This document shows, one piece after another, positions 24,548 through 32,596 of a DNA stretch of 35,513 nt. The DNA is from Micrococcales bacterium. GTDB lineage: Bacteria > Actinomycetota > Actinomycetes > Actinomycetales > CAWJMD01. The stretch lies in the NCBI GenBank assembly GCA_002748415.1, contig PDSI01000056.1, positions 1 to 35,513 on the forward strand, given 5' to 3'. Every line of letters starts with the position of its first letter. Positions within the stretch are counted from its first letter, which is position 1. The notes under the pieces were generated by a model, which was given only the letters and a program-made list of their open reading frames with translations, did not search any database and was not told the DNA's origin. Both the position numbers and the translations under genes were made by a program.

Positions 24548-25227
24548 CGGTAACTCGGTTCGCGCTGCTTGATCACCCGGATGACCGGGGTGGTCACCAC
24601 CGGCAACAGGACCAGTTCCACCGTCACCTTCAACGCGAAACCGGCTGCGGTGTAGTTGATCAGGTCGCCGACGGCGGTGATCCCGATGGCCGGGCCGGCG
24701 ATCAGGCAGAAAACCGTGGTGTCCAGGAACTGGCCCACCAGGGTCGAGGACGCCAACCGCTGCCACATCCGCCGTTCCCTGTTCCTGGCCTTGAGCCGGG
24801 ACACGATGAACGCGTTGGACAACTCGCCCACTAAGTAGGCAGCAGAAGATGCCAGCACGATCCTGGGCACCACCCCGAACACGGTCGCGAACGACTCCTG
24901 GCCGGTGTAGCCGGGTGCCGCCGGTGAGATCGTGACCAGCCAGAACGTCACGATGGAGATCACCATCAGCGCGAAGCCGAGCAGGATCGTGCGGCGTGCC
25001 GCCTTCCACCCGAACACCTCGCTGAGGATGTCGCCGATCACGTAGGTCAGCGGGAACACGAACACGCCACCGTCGGTGAAGACCGGGCCCAGCCGGATGC
25101 CTTTGGTGGCCCCGATGGTGCTGACCAGCAGCAATGTGCAGAACGCTGCGGCCAAGGCGGCGAAGGTGAAGCTGCCGGGGCTCGCGTAGACGGGGGCCGA
25201 TCGAGCCGATGCCTCAGGCGTGCTCAC
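24535..25227 (-). CDS. yhhQ: Queuosine precursor transporter (YhhQ/QueT-type VUT family)
   Basis: Membrane protein of 230 residues with about six hydrophobic segments. Features of the YhhQ family are seen: VSTIGATKGIRLG, VFVFPLTYVIGDILSEVFGWK, SAAYLVGELSNAFIVSRLK and QFLDTTVFCLIAG. Family members import queuosine precursors (preQ0, preQ1 or queuine/queuosine). The start is a GTG at 25227. A CACAAT -10-like element lies 8 bases upstream, suggesting a short or absent leader. Tail-to-tail overlap of 13 bases with tgt. No genes for de novo preQ0 synthesis are in the window, so import is plausible as the source. Confidence 0.9.
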   Translation of the reverse strand: MSTPEASARSAPVYASPGSFTFAALAAAFCTLLLVSTIGATKGIRLGPVFTDGGVFVFPLTYVIGDILSEVFGWKAARRTILLGFALMVISIVTFWLVTISPAAPGYTGQESFATVFGVVPRIVLASSAAYLVGELSNAFIVSRLKARNRERRMWQRLASSTLVGQFLDTTVFCLIAGPAIGITAVGDLINYTAAGFALKVTVELVLLPVVTTPVIRVIKQREPSYRQVP

Positions 25228-25234
25228 AGGCAGT

Positions 25235-25260
25235 TATTGTGCCAGGGGAAGTATTGTGCC
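25235..25260. repeat. Repeated TATTGTGCC element upstream of yhhQ, -10-like on the minus strand
   Basis: TATTGTGCC occurs at 25235-25243 and 25252-25260. On the minus strand each reads GGCACAATA, an acceptable -10 (CACAAT); the nearer one is 8 bases from the GTG start of yhhQ. The same extended word, TATTGTGCCCGGC, recurs at 28973 upstream of the sugar dehydrogenase gene. Confidence 0.35.
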
Positions 25261-25326
25261 CGGCAAAGCTGGTGCGGCAGTGCAGCTGGTGCGGCGGTCC
25301 ACCTGCCGGTCAGGTCCCGCTGCCGG

Positions 25327-26262
25327 TCAGGGGCTGCCGGCCAATGCGGTGGTGTCGACCACCCAGGGTTCGCGCGGTATCAGCGCCGGGTCGAACCGCG
25401 CCAGCAGGGCCGGCGCATCGACCGGTTCACCCGCGCCGGCCAGCCCGGCGGAGCGTGCCAGCAGCGACAGGACGGTCGCCGGCGTCCACCCCAGCGGTGC
25501 CAAGTCGGCCATCGTCACCGCGCCGTCCCGCTTCGCCAGCCGCACCCCGTCACGGTTCACCGCCATCGGTACGTGCGCGTAGCGGGGGACCGGGAGGCCG
25601 AGCACACCGGCCAGGTAGGCCTGCCGCGGTGCGGATGCCAGGAGGTCATCGCCCCGGACCACCTGGCCGACCTGCTGGGCGTCGTCGTCGACCACGACCA
25701 CCAGGTTGTAGGCGGGGATTCCGTCGTTGCGCCGCAGTACCAGGTCGTCGACCATGGCGCGGTAGTGGCCCGCGTAGTCGTCGACCACCTCGGCCTCCCG
25801 CACCCCGGCTCGTAGCCGCAGCGCGGCCGGCCTGGTCCTGGCCCGGTCGGCTCGTTGCCTGGAGTTCAGGTCTCGGCAGGTACCGGGGTAGGCGCCCGGC
25901 GGGGCGTGCGGGGCACTGGGCGCCTCGAGGATGTCCCGGCGGCTGCAGAAGCACTCGTAGGTGCGGCCCTGGGCGGTCAGCTCGGCGAGGACGGTCTGGT
26001 AGGTGTCCAGGCGATCGGACTGCCACATCACGGGTTCGTCCCAGTCCAGCCCCAGCGCGCGCAGGTCCCCCAGTTGCCGCTGTGCGGCGCCCGGTTCCAC
26101 CCGGTCCAGGTCTTCCATGCGCATCCGGAACGGACGACCCTGGGAGCGAGCGAACAACCAGGCCAACAGTGCGGTGCGCAGGTTGCCCACGTGTAGATCG
26201 CCACTGGGGCTGGGGGCATAGCGGCCGGCCGGTGGGGACACGAACGCAGTCTGGCACGGCAC
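25327..26262 (-). CDS. gluQRS: Glutamyl-Q tRNA(Asp) synthetase
   Basis: Truncated glutamyl-tRNA-synthetase paralogue, 311 residues, that attaches glutamate to queuosine-34 of tRNA(Asp), not to the 3' end. Seen: GRYAPSPSGDLHVGNLRTAL (HIGH-type motif), the zinc region CFC with the downstream YPGTC, and VRLAKRDG (KMSKS-type motif). The anticodon-binding half of a true GluRS is absent, as expected. The start is a GTG at 26262 with no clear ribosome site; it lies 12 bases after the pentapeptide-repeat gene and probably shares its transcript. Its substrate exists only if Q is made, which fits tgt and yhhQ being neighbours. Confidence 0.93.
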   Translation of the reverse strand: MPCQTAFVSPPAGRYAPSPSGDLHVGNLRTALLAWLFARSQGRPFRMRMEDLDRVEPGAAQRQLGDLRALGLDWDEPVMWQSDRLDTYQTVLAELTAQGRTYECFCSRRDILEAPSAPHAPPGAYPGTCRDLNSRQRADRARTRPAALRLRAGVREAEVVDDYAGHYRAMVDDLVLRRNDGIPAYNLVVVVDDDAQQVGQVVRGDDLLASAPRQAYLAGVLGLPVPRYAHVPMAVNRDGVRLAKRDGAVTMADLAPLGWTPATVLSLLARSAGLAGAGEPVDAPALLARFDPALIPREPWVVDTTALAGSP

Positions 26263-26274
26263 AGGGGCGAGCGA

Positions 26275-26973
26275 TCAGCCGGGCCGGTCCGTGACGTGAA
26301 CCTTCAGGTCTGCAACCAAGGCCAAGCCGAGTTCGAGCAGTTGCGCCTCGTCGAGGCGCACGCCGGCACCGGACAACGTTGCCGCGGAGCGCAGCTCGGC
26401 CAGCCGCGAGCCGTGCAGGCAGACACCGCGAATGCGGGCTCCGCGCAGTTCGACGCCCGCCAGGTCACAGTCCAGCAGCGCGACGTTGCGCAGGACTGCC
26501 TCGCTCAGGTCGGCCTCCCGCAGCGGTGTCCCGGTCACCCACAGCGAGGTCGCCTCGGTGCCAAGCAGACTCGCCATGGTGGCGGTCCCGTCCTCGATCA
26601 GAACATCGGTGAGCTCGGCCCCGGCGAGCACGACCCCGGTCATCCGGCACCCGCGGAAGCTGACCCGGGTCATACGGCAAGAACCGGTGAAAACCGTACC
26701 GGCCAGGTCGCACCGTTCGAAAACCACATCCCTGGCTTGGAACCCACTGATCCGCCGGCCGCCCAGCCCGGCCTCGGACAGGACACACTCGGTGAGGCTG
26801 ACGTCGTACAGCCGCTCGGGTATTCGCAAGCCCGCGTCAGCTTGCAGGCACACCCAGTCCGCGCCGTTGCCCAGGGCGCCAGGAGCCGGTGGCAACTCGG
26901 CGGGTAGGTCCGGGGCGGTGGGCCGGCGCGGGGGCTGGTCGCGTCTTCTCCTGGCTGTCGGCACAACAGGCAC
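26275..26973 (-). CDS. Pentapeptide-repeat protein
   Basis: Protein of 232 residues built mainly of pentapeptide repeats A(D/N)LxX: CDLAGTVFTG, AGAELTDV, LREADLSEAVLRNVALLDCDLAG, ELRGARIRG. Such proteins fold into a right-handed square beta-helix; some mimic DNA and protect gyrase, most have no known function. The N-terminal 40 residues are basic and proline-rich. I chose GTG 26973 because GGGAGGAA lies 10 bases ahead; a TTG at 27030 would overlap the coaE start on the other strand and is less likely. Located immediately upstream of gluQRS (12 bases), so probably co-transcribed. Function is unknown. Confidence 0.82.
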   Translation of the reverse strand: MPVVPTARRRRDQPPRRPTAPDLPAELPPAPGALGNGADWVCLQADAGLRIPERLYDVSLTECVLSEAGLGGRRISGFQARDVVFERCDLAGTVFTGSCRMTRVSFRGCRMTGVVLAGAELTDVLIEDGTATMASLLGTEATSLWVTGTPLREADLSEAVLRNVALLDCDLAGVELRGARIRGVCLHGSRLAELRSAATLSGAGVRLDEAQLLELGLALVADLKVHVTDRPG

Positions 26974-27029
26974 CGTACTCGCGTTCCTCCCGGTGCGGGC
27001 CCGCCGGCCGCACGTCGTAGGCTTGACCA

Positions 27030-27650
27030 ATGCTTCGCGTGGGTCTGACCGGGGGAACCGGGGCCGGCAAGTCCACGGTGAGTGCCCGGCTCGCCGAGCT
27101 CGGCGCGGCCGTGGTCGACGCCGATCAGATCGCGCGGGAGATCGTGGCGCCCGGCGCCCCGGCGCTGGCCCGGATCCGGCAACGGTTCGGTGCCGGTGTC
27201 ATCGGCTCCGACGGCTCGTTGGATCGCGCCGAGGTGGCCCGCATGGTGTTCGCGGACGACGCGGCACGGGCCGACCTGGAAGCCATCATGCACCCGCTGA
27301 TTGCGCAGCGGACCGAAGAACTGTTCGCCCAGGCGAAGGCGGACGGTGCGCGGGTCGTGGTGCACGACGTGCCGTTGCTGGTGGAAAAGCAGCTGCAGGA
27401 CAACTACGACATCGTGCTGGTCGTACACGCGGATGCCGGGCAGCGCATCGCCAGGCTGGCGCGAACTCGCGGCATGAGCCCGGACGAAGCGCGGCAGCGC
27501 ATCGACGCCCAGGCCACCGACGAACAGCGTCGCGCCGTTGCCGATGTGTGGATCGACAACTCCGGCACACCCGCGCAGACCATGGCCAAGGTCGATGAAA
27601 TCTGGCGAAACCACTTGGTGCCGTTCAGCAAGAGCTTGGAGCAGGCCTAG
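27030..27650 (+). CDS. coaE: Dephospho-CoA kinase
   Basis: Last step of coenzyme A synthesis, phosphorylating the 3'-hydroxyl of dephospho-CoA. Length 206 residues. Seen: P-loop GGTGAGKS (residues 8-15), the CoA-domain DADQIAREIV, the HDVPLLVE motif, and LARTRGMSPDEARQRI in the lid region. It is the plain bacterial form, without the fused C-terminal UPF0157 domain found in mycobacteria. The ATG at 27030 is 57 bases from the GTG of the divergent pentapeptide-repeat gene, so the two share a short promoter region. Confidence 0.95.
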   Translation: MLRVGLTGGTGAGKSTVSARLAELGAAVVDADQIAREIVAPGAPALARIRQRFGAGVIGSDGSLDRAEVARMVFADDAARADLEAIMHPLIAQRTEELFAQAKADGARVVVHDVPLLVEKQLQDNYDIVLVVHADAGQRIARLARTRGMSPDEARQRIDAQATDEQRRAVADVWIDNSGTPAQTMAKVDEIWRNHLVPFSKSLEQA

Positions 27651-27683
27651 CCCGTTCGAGCGTTCTGCGAACCGGCGCCGGAT

Positions 27684-28967
27684 TCAGGACGACGGCGTGA
27701 CCCGCAGCAGGGAGTCCCTGTCGCCGTTGGTGGTCGTCAGGTACAGCGACCCGTCCGGGCCGGACACTGCGGCTCGCAGCCGCCCGTAGGTCCCGTCGAG
27801 TTCCTCCGGGACGCTGACGCTCTCGACCTCGCCCTCCTTGGAGAGCCGCATGAGCATCAGCCGGGACGCCTTCAGCGTGGTGACCGCCAGTGCGCCGTCG
27901 TACTGGCCCCAGGCCTCGCCGGTCACGAACGTCCCGTCGCAGGTTGCCAGTGTGGTCTGGCCGGACCGCCAGACCGCGTTCACGGCATCCGGGTAGCGGG
28001 CAGTGTCGGTCATCGGCACGTCCTCGTCGTATCCGGTGACGGTGCCGCCTTGGGCTGGGTCCCAACCGTAGTTGGCCCCAGGGGTCAGCAGGTTCACCTC
28101 GTCGTTGATGTCCGGGCCGTGTTCGACGGAGAAGATCCGATTCGTGCCCGGCCTCGGCGCGACTCCTTGCACATTGCGGTGTCCGTAGGTGAGCACGAAT
28201 CGCTGGTCGGTGTTTTGGGCTTTCGCGAACGGGTTGTCCGGCAGCGGTTCTCCGGTCCGCAGGTTCAGCCGAAGCACTTTGCCGCCCAGGCTGCTCAGGT
28301 CTTGCGGAAGGCTCCCGTTCGCGGTGTCCCCGGTTCCCACGATCAGCGCCCCGTCCTGGGCCAGCTCCGGGCGGCACCCGGAATGCCGCCCGGAGCTGGC
28401 GAGCGGCAGGCCGGTGAGCAGGTCGGTGACCTTGGTGGCGGCCGAGCCGTCCTCGGCCAGCTCCCAGGTGACCAGGCGAATGTCGACGGGCTTGCCGTCC
28501 TGCTGGTGCGTCTGGCAGGTGGTGAACCGGCGGGTCTGTTCGAAATCGGGGTGGATGACCATCCCCATCAGGCCGCCCTCTCCCTGGACCATGACGTCGT
28601 CCAGGTCTGCCTCCACCGTTCGGCGCGAAGCGTTCTCCCCGGATCCGGACAGCAGACTCAACCTGGCCGGCCGTTCCGTCACCAGGATCTGCCCGTCCGG
28701 CAGGAAGCCGAGATCCCAGCCGTGTTCCAGGTCGCTGCTCACTTCCTCGACCCGGACGGCGGGGGCGACGCCGCGTTCCGGCACATCCATGGCCGCGGTG
28801 CCCTGAGGCCCGATGGTGCTGGCTTGGGACGGCATCTGCGCCGGCACCTCACCGATGTCTTCTTCCGCGTCTGCGCACCCGGACGCGGCGAGCATGAGGC
28901 TCAGGCAGGCGACAGCGACGGTCTGGGCCCGCCGCGGCGGGCGGACGCGAGGACAGGTGAGTGTCAT
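27684..28967 (-). CDS. PQQ-dependent sugar dehydrogenase-like lipoprotein (glucose/sorbosone dehydrogenase)
   Basis: Extracytoplasmic protein of 427 residues. The leader has basic residues, a hydrophobic run and a lipobox ASGC with the lipidated Cys at 31, followed by an acidic linker. The beta-propeller carries the soluble glucose dehydrogenase signatures: WDLGFLPDGQILVTERP, the His-containing SSGRHSG, YGHRNVQG and EHGPDINDEVN. Members oxidise aldose-type sugars with PQQ; no PQQ synthesis genes are in the window, so the cofactor would be made elsewhere or imported. The ATG at 28967 lies 6 bases after a CACAAT element, suggesting a leaderless transcript. It converges on coaE, 33 bases between stop codons. 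Confidence 0.88.
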   Translation of the reverse strand: MTLTCPRVRPPRRAQTVAVACLSLMLAASGCADAEEDIGEVPAQMPSQASTIGPQGTAAMDVPERGVAPAVRVEEVSSDLEHGWDLGFLPDGQILVTERPARLSLLSGSGENASRRTVEADLDDVMVQGEGGLMGMVIHPDFEQTRRFTTCQTHQQDGKPVDIRLVTWELAEDGSAATKVTDLLTGLPLASSGRHSGCRPELAQDGALIVGTGDTANGSLPQDLSSLGGKVLRLNLRTGEPLPDNPFAKAQNTDQRFVLTYGHRNVQGVAPRPGTNRIFSVEHGPDINDEVNLLTPGANYGWDPAQGGTVTGYDEDVPMTDTARYPDAVNAVWRSGQTTLATCDGTFVTGEAWGQYDGALAVTTLKASRLMLMRLSKEGEVESVSVPEELDGTYGRLRAAVSGPDGSLYLTTTNGDRDSLLRVTPSS

Positions 28968-28973
28968 GGGTCT

Positions 28974-28979
28974 ATTGTG
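28974..28979 (-). promoter_or_regulatory. Putative -10 element for a leaderless transcript
   Basis: CACAAT on the minus strand, with exactly 6 bases between it and the A of the ATG at 28967, the spacing at which transcription begins on the start codon. There is no Shine-Dalgarno sequence. No clear -35 is seen. Confidence 0.45.
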
Positions 28980-29087
28980 CCCGGCTGCACGACGTAACGT
29001 GCCGTCCGGATGACGCTGCGATGCGGCGGCTCACTAACCTCTGAGCGGGGAAGGGCGACGCGTGCGCTGAGGAATGCGGCGCGCCGT

Positions 29088-29897
29088 TCAGCGCGGTACC
29101 TCGACCGGCTCGTCAACCGGCCAGCCGCCTCGTGGAGCGCGCAGCCGGAACAGGCTGCGACCGCGCCGGAACTCCCGGTACCCCTCCAGCAGGGCAAGCA
29201 CCGTCCCGGCCTTGGCGGCTTTGCTTGCTCCCTTGGGCTGGCTGAGCAGGTACCGCCGGGTTGCCAGCGCGGGAGCGCCGGTGCCCAGGCCGATGGTCTC
29301 CACCAGTTGTTCGACGAAGAACCGGTCGGTGGCGGACCGGTCGGCGGCCACGGTCCTGGCCGCGTAGTAGGCGGCGGCGTAGGGGGCCAGTGGGCACGGC
29401 AGTAGCGCACGCTGCTGGTAGGCGTCCTCGACGACATCGGCCAGTCCTTCATGGACCTGGGCCCAGTGCACCACCTCGTCGCGGGTGTAGGAGGCCGCGT
29501 AACCGCTGTCCTTGAGTAGCCAGTTCACCAGGGGCACGGTGGCCGCGACCTGGGGAGTGTGCCGGAATCCACGCACCTGTAGGGCATCGGAGGCGGTTCT
29601 TGCGGCACCGGTGTCGACGGCATCCTGGGCCTGCCTGGACAGGCCGCGCACGACGTGCAGTTGCACCGGGACCCCGGACCGTACGATCGCCAGCAGCCTG
29701 TGTTGACCGTCGATCAGCTTGCCGTCCTCGTCGAAACGAATCGGGTCGGCGGTGTAGGTCCAGCGGTCCTGTTCCATCGCGGTCGCGTACTCGCGGACCC
29801 GCGCGGGGCGTACTTTACGGTTGGACGTGTTGGATTCAAGCCACTTGGCGGCCTGCTCCGGTGCAACGTCCATGGTCTTGTGCGTGACCCGAGTCAT
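29088..29897 (-). CDS. Orphan ParB/sulfiredoxin-like domain protein, phage-type
   Basis: Protein of 269 residues. The N-terminal third has the ParB/Srx-type motif DPIRFDEDGKLIDGQHRLLA, with the GQHR element that in this superfamily binds a nucleotide. The rest is helical and without recognisable domains; there is no ParB helix-turn-helix or parA neighbour. Similar proteins occur in actinophage and plasmid genomes (family knowledge), so it may be a domesticated phage gene. I chose ATG 29897, with GGGGA 6 bases ahead; an ATG at 29921 without a good site is the alternative. Role unknown: CTPase-like regulator and DNA-processing enzyme are both possible. Confidence 0.7.
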   Translation of the reverse strand: MTRVTHKTMDVAPEQAAKWLESNTSNRKVRPARVREYATAMEQDRWTYTADPIRFDEDGKLIDGQHRLLAIVRSGVPVQLHVVRGLSRQAQDAVDTGAARTASDALQVRGFRHTPQVAATVPLVNWLLKDSGYAASYTRDEVVHWAQVHEGLADVVEDAYQQRALLPCPLAPYAAAYYAARTVAADRSATDRFFVEQLVETIGLGTGAPALATRRYLLSQPKGASKAAKAGTVLALLEGYREFRRGRSLFRLRAPRGGWPVDEPVEVPR

Positions 29898-30210
29898 CGG
29901 CAATCCCCGATTTCCTGGCATCCAGCCGTTGCGTCCCTATCTGCGATGGTAGCGGGACCGGCCCGTGGGCCCAGGGTGCGACTCTGTGCGATCCGGCACA
30001 TCTGCCCACGCTGCTCGTAGGCAACGTGGGACCCGGCTGATCCTGGCTGTCTTGGCGGCCTGGCCCGCCGCCGGCCTGATCGCCCGCGGTGGGCGGTCTA
30101 TGACGCACCGGGCGGTGATGGACTTGCCCCCGGCCGAGCGTGCGGTGACGCGGCGGTTGCAGTGACCGGCGCTCTGCCCGGCCAGGGACGCAATCGTGGA
30201 CCGGTACGCC
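29898..30210. other. Gene-poor 313-bp interval with two inverted repeats
   Basis: No convincing gene. It contains an imperfect 10-bp hairpin, CCCACGCTGC / GCAACGTGGG (30005-30030, one mismatch, 6-base loop), about 180 bases beyond the stop of the minus-strand GH15-like gene, and TGTGC-N6-GCACA (29985-30000), about 90 bases upstream of the ParB-like start. The first may be a terminator and the second an operator. A 66-codon plus-strand frame (29965-30165) has no ribosome site or recognisable product. Confidence 0.4.
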
Positions 30211-31509
30211 TCAGCCGTACAGCGCCTCCAGGCAGCTCAGGACTTGCGCGGCGCTCCAGGCCAGCGGGGCAACCGCCGCGGGGCTGCCGTCGGCAAGCAC
30301 CTTCTCCGGCAGCGAGCCTGCCGCTGTCCGGTGCGTGTCCAGCCATCGCAGGAGGCGTTCGGCCTGTGCCCGTTGGCCGGTCAGGGCATGCGCAAGGGCG
30401 AACGAGGCGGTGTGCGGCGTCCAGCTGATGCCGTCGTCGCGCCACTGCGCACCGGGTGCCAAACCTCCTGCTGGGCGCAACATCTCGTCCTGTGCCTGGT
30501 GGAAAGCCTTGAGCACGAGAGGTTCTGTTGTGGGCGCGTACGGCGGGAGCAGGAATGCGACGGCAGTGTCCCGGCCCCGCCCTGAGGGATACCGCGGATA
30601 CCCGGCCGGGCCGAATGCCGTGATGATCGCCTCGGCCAGCGCCTTCGCCCGGGTGCCGGCCACTGTCGCCAGTTCGTCTTCACCGATGACTCGCAGCAGC
30701 GATGCCGCGGCCCGCAACCCGGCCAGCAGGGGTGCAGCGGTGCCCAAGGTGATTTCCCGTTCCGGGCGTTCCCAATAGTCCGGGCACGGCGCGGGCAAAC
30801 CGGTGCGCGTGTCCGTCTCCTGCACGATCGTGTGCACGCACCGCCGCACCATCGGCCCGTGTGCGGCGATGAACTGCGCCTGATCGGCGGCCGGCAGCCG
30901 CTGGGCGACCGCATCGAGTGCCCACGGCACCCATCCTGTCCCGTCCAGCTGAACCGGGCGGTCATCGGGCACACCGCTGCCGTCCGGCAGGTAGCGTGCC
31001 TCGAACCGTCCGTCGACGCGCTGCACCCGGCTCAGGAACGTGAAGACCGAATCGGTGTGCCGGGCCAGTCCGGCAGCCGCCAGCCCGACTGCGACGTGGC
31101 AGGCGTCCCGGGGCCAGACGTGGCGCCACAGCGGTGCCCAGCCCGCCAGCGGTGCGGGAAACCCGTCGAACAACACGCAGATGTCCAGTAAGGCCGACCG
31201 GGTGAGGTTCGGGAACGGGTTCTCGCGCACCCACGGGCGTTCGGAAGAGACCCACTGCTGTTGGCGGCGGAACAACGTGTGCGCATCCTCGGCGGCATGC
31301 AGGACCCGCGAGCCGGGGATCACCCTGTTCTCCTGGCCTGCGGCCACGGCGACCAAGGACTTCGAGCTCGATCGGGCGACCGTGCTCATGTACAAGGGAA
31401 CCGTCGGATCCTGCCGCGGTGAGCCGATCACTGCGCCGGTACCGGCGACGGCGACTCCCAGGCCACCGGCACGCAGCAGCCAACGCCGACTGGGCGTGTC
31501 ACCGGGCAT
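30211..31509 (-). CDS. Tat-exported GH15-like glycoside hydrolase
   Basis: Secreted (alpha/alpha)6-barrel hydrolase of 432 residues, related to glucoamylase and trehalase-like GH15 enzymes. The leader SRRWLLRAGGLGVAVAGTGAV is a twin-arginine signal. The barrel shows WRHVWPRDACHVAVGLAAAGL, the GH15-type substrate motif, VDGRFEARYLPDG, WVPWALDAV and a closing PEKVLADGSPAAVAPLAWSAA that carries the likely C-terminal catalytic Glu. It is shorter than full glucoamylases and lacks a starch-binding domain and the N-terminal beta-sandwich. The substrate is not decided; alpha-glucans or glucosides are most likely. The ATG at 31509 has a poor ribosome site. Confidence 0.78.
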   Translation of the reverse strand: MPGDTPSRRWLLRAGGLGVAVAGTGAVIGSPRQDPTVPLYMSTVARSSSKSLVAVAAGQENRVIPGSRVLHAAEDAHTLFRRQQQWVSSERPWVRENPFPNLTRSALLDICVLFDGFPAPLAGWAPLWRHVWPRDACHVAVGLAAAGLARHTDSVFTFLSRVQRVDGRFEARYLPDGSGVPDDRPVQLDGTGWVPWALDAVAQRLPAADQAQFIAAHGPMVRRCVHTIVQETDTRTGLPAPCPDYWERPEREITLGTAAPLLAGLRAAASLLRVIGEDELATVAGTRAKALAEAIITAFGPAGYPRYPSGRGRDTAVAFLLPPYAPTTEPLVLKAFHQAQDEMLRPAGGLAPGAQWRDDGISWTPHTASFALAHALTGQRAQAERLLRWLDTHRTAAGSLPEKVLADGSPAAVAPLAWSAAQVLSCLEALYG

Positions 31510-31723
31510 GTCGTCATTCTCGCGTACCGCAGCGGGGAGTGTGGGTCAACAGCAGGGCAGGCCACGACCGCCGATACCCCCTGGGGCTGTCGGTCTGGAT
31601 GAAGCGACGATTCATGGCCACGCTCACCCACCTGTTGAGGATCGTGTCGACGGAAATCACCGGCGGTCGGCTCAGTTTCGCCGGCCCGCTGGCACAAGCT
31701 GTCCGTGAACGGCCGGCCGAGGT

Positions 31724-32455
31724 TCATGCCGGTGCGCGCCACACCTGGTCCGCCAGCTGCAGGATCTCTTCGAAGTAGGCGTCCTCGTCCGCGATGGTGC
31801 CTGCACCCAGGTAGCCGAAAACCTCGCTGGTGATTGCTCCTTGGACCATCGACCACGCTGCCAGTCCGCGCATCACTTGAGGTGCGGACGCGCCTGATTC
31901 GACCACCGGGGGATAGTTCATCAATGGGTCCAGCGCCGGCAGCGGTCTGGGATCCGGTGGCTCTCGCACGCCGGAGAGGGTCTCGATGAGCCGACCCACC
32001 ACCCTGGTCCCAGCGGGCTCGGTCCGTTCGTGCGGCGCATGGTAGTCAGGCACCGGTGAGCCGTAGATCAAGGCGTACTCGTGCGGTGCCGCCAAGGCCC
32101 ACTGCCGTACCGCCCTACCGATCGCTTTGAATCTCGTTGCGGCCCGCTCGGTTTCGTCGCCAACCGGGTCCGGCAGGTCAGCCAGTCGCTCGTCGACGTG
32201 ATCGGCCAGCGAGGTATACGTGGACACGATGAGCCGCGTCAGCAGCTCGTCCCGGCTGGCGATGTACCGGTAGATCGCCGAGGACACCATCCCCAGTTCA
32301 CGCGCGATGGAACGCAGCGACAACGCGGCCGCACCCACCTCCGCCAGCTGCCGGCGAGCACAGGACAGGATCTCCGCTTCGATGGCGGCCCGGTTTCGTG
32401 CCCTGATCCCGCCGGCTATCGGGGGTTGTGGTGGCATCCGCCCAGTGTGCCACAT
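31724..32455 (-). CDS. TetR-family transcriptional regulator
   Basis: DNA-binding repressor of about 243 residues. The N-terminal helix-turn-helix reads AALSLRSIARELGMVSSAIYRYIASRDELL, a standard TetR pattern, followed by a large all-helical ligand domain of the WHG type (QWALAAPHEYALIYGSPV). Two starts are possible, ATG 32455 and ATG 32437; neither has a clear ribosome site, and the first would add six residues. The open frame continues upstream to 33022, but that part crosses the divergent epimerase-like gene and is not coding. The regulator is divergent from that gene, and the shared 140-bp interval has direct repeats over the epimerase promoter, so it probably controls that gene and itself. 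Confidence 0.9.
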   Translation of the reverse strand: MWHTGRMPPQPPIAGGIRARNRAAIEAEILSCARRQLAEVGAAALSLRSIARELGMVSSAIYRYIASRDELLTRLIVSTYTSLADHVDERLADLPDPVGDETERAATRFKAIGRAVRQWALAAPHEYALIYGSPVPDYHAPHERTEPAGTRVVGRLIETLSGVREPPDPRPLPALDPLMNYPPVVESGASAPQVMRGLAAWSMVQGAITSEVFGYLGAGTIADEDAYFEEILQLADQVWRAPA

Positions 32456-32474
32456 GTGTGAGCGGGTAACTGCA

Positions 32475-32524
32475 ATGTGAGCATCGCTCTTGACAGGTCG
32501 ATCCGGCGATGTGATTATCGCTCT
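32475..32524 (+). promoter_or_regulatory. Promoter with direct-repeat operator between tetR and the epimerase-like gene
   Basis: Near-identical 16-base repeats, ATGTGAGCATCGCTCT (32475-32490) and ATGTGATTATCGCTCT (32509-32524), differ at two positions and lie 34 bases apart. Between and within them are TTGACA (32490-32495), a 17-base spacer and GATTAT (32513-32518). One repeat touches the -35 and the other covers the -10, as expected for repression by the adjacent TetR protein. Confidence 0.55.
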
Positions 32525-32596
32525 CGTCGCAGAGCGGTGTTCACGAGCCGCTTCGGGCGCGTAAAAGCGGAACCACGAACGGAACGAGGAACAGCT

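Noticed and set aside
27654..27672. Hairpin GTTCG/CGAAC between coaE and the sugar dehydrogenase
   Set aside because: Only 5 bp with a 9-base loop and no extension; too weak to call a terminator.
29965..30165. 66-codon plus-strand frame
   Set aside because: No ribosome site, no recognisable domain, and it lies across the two inverted repeats.
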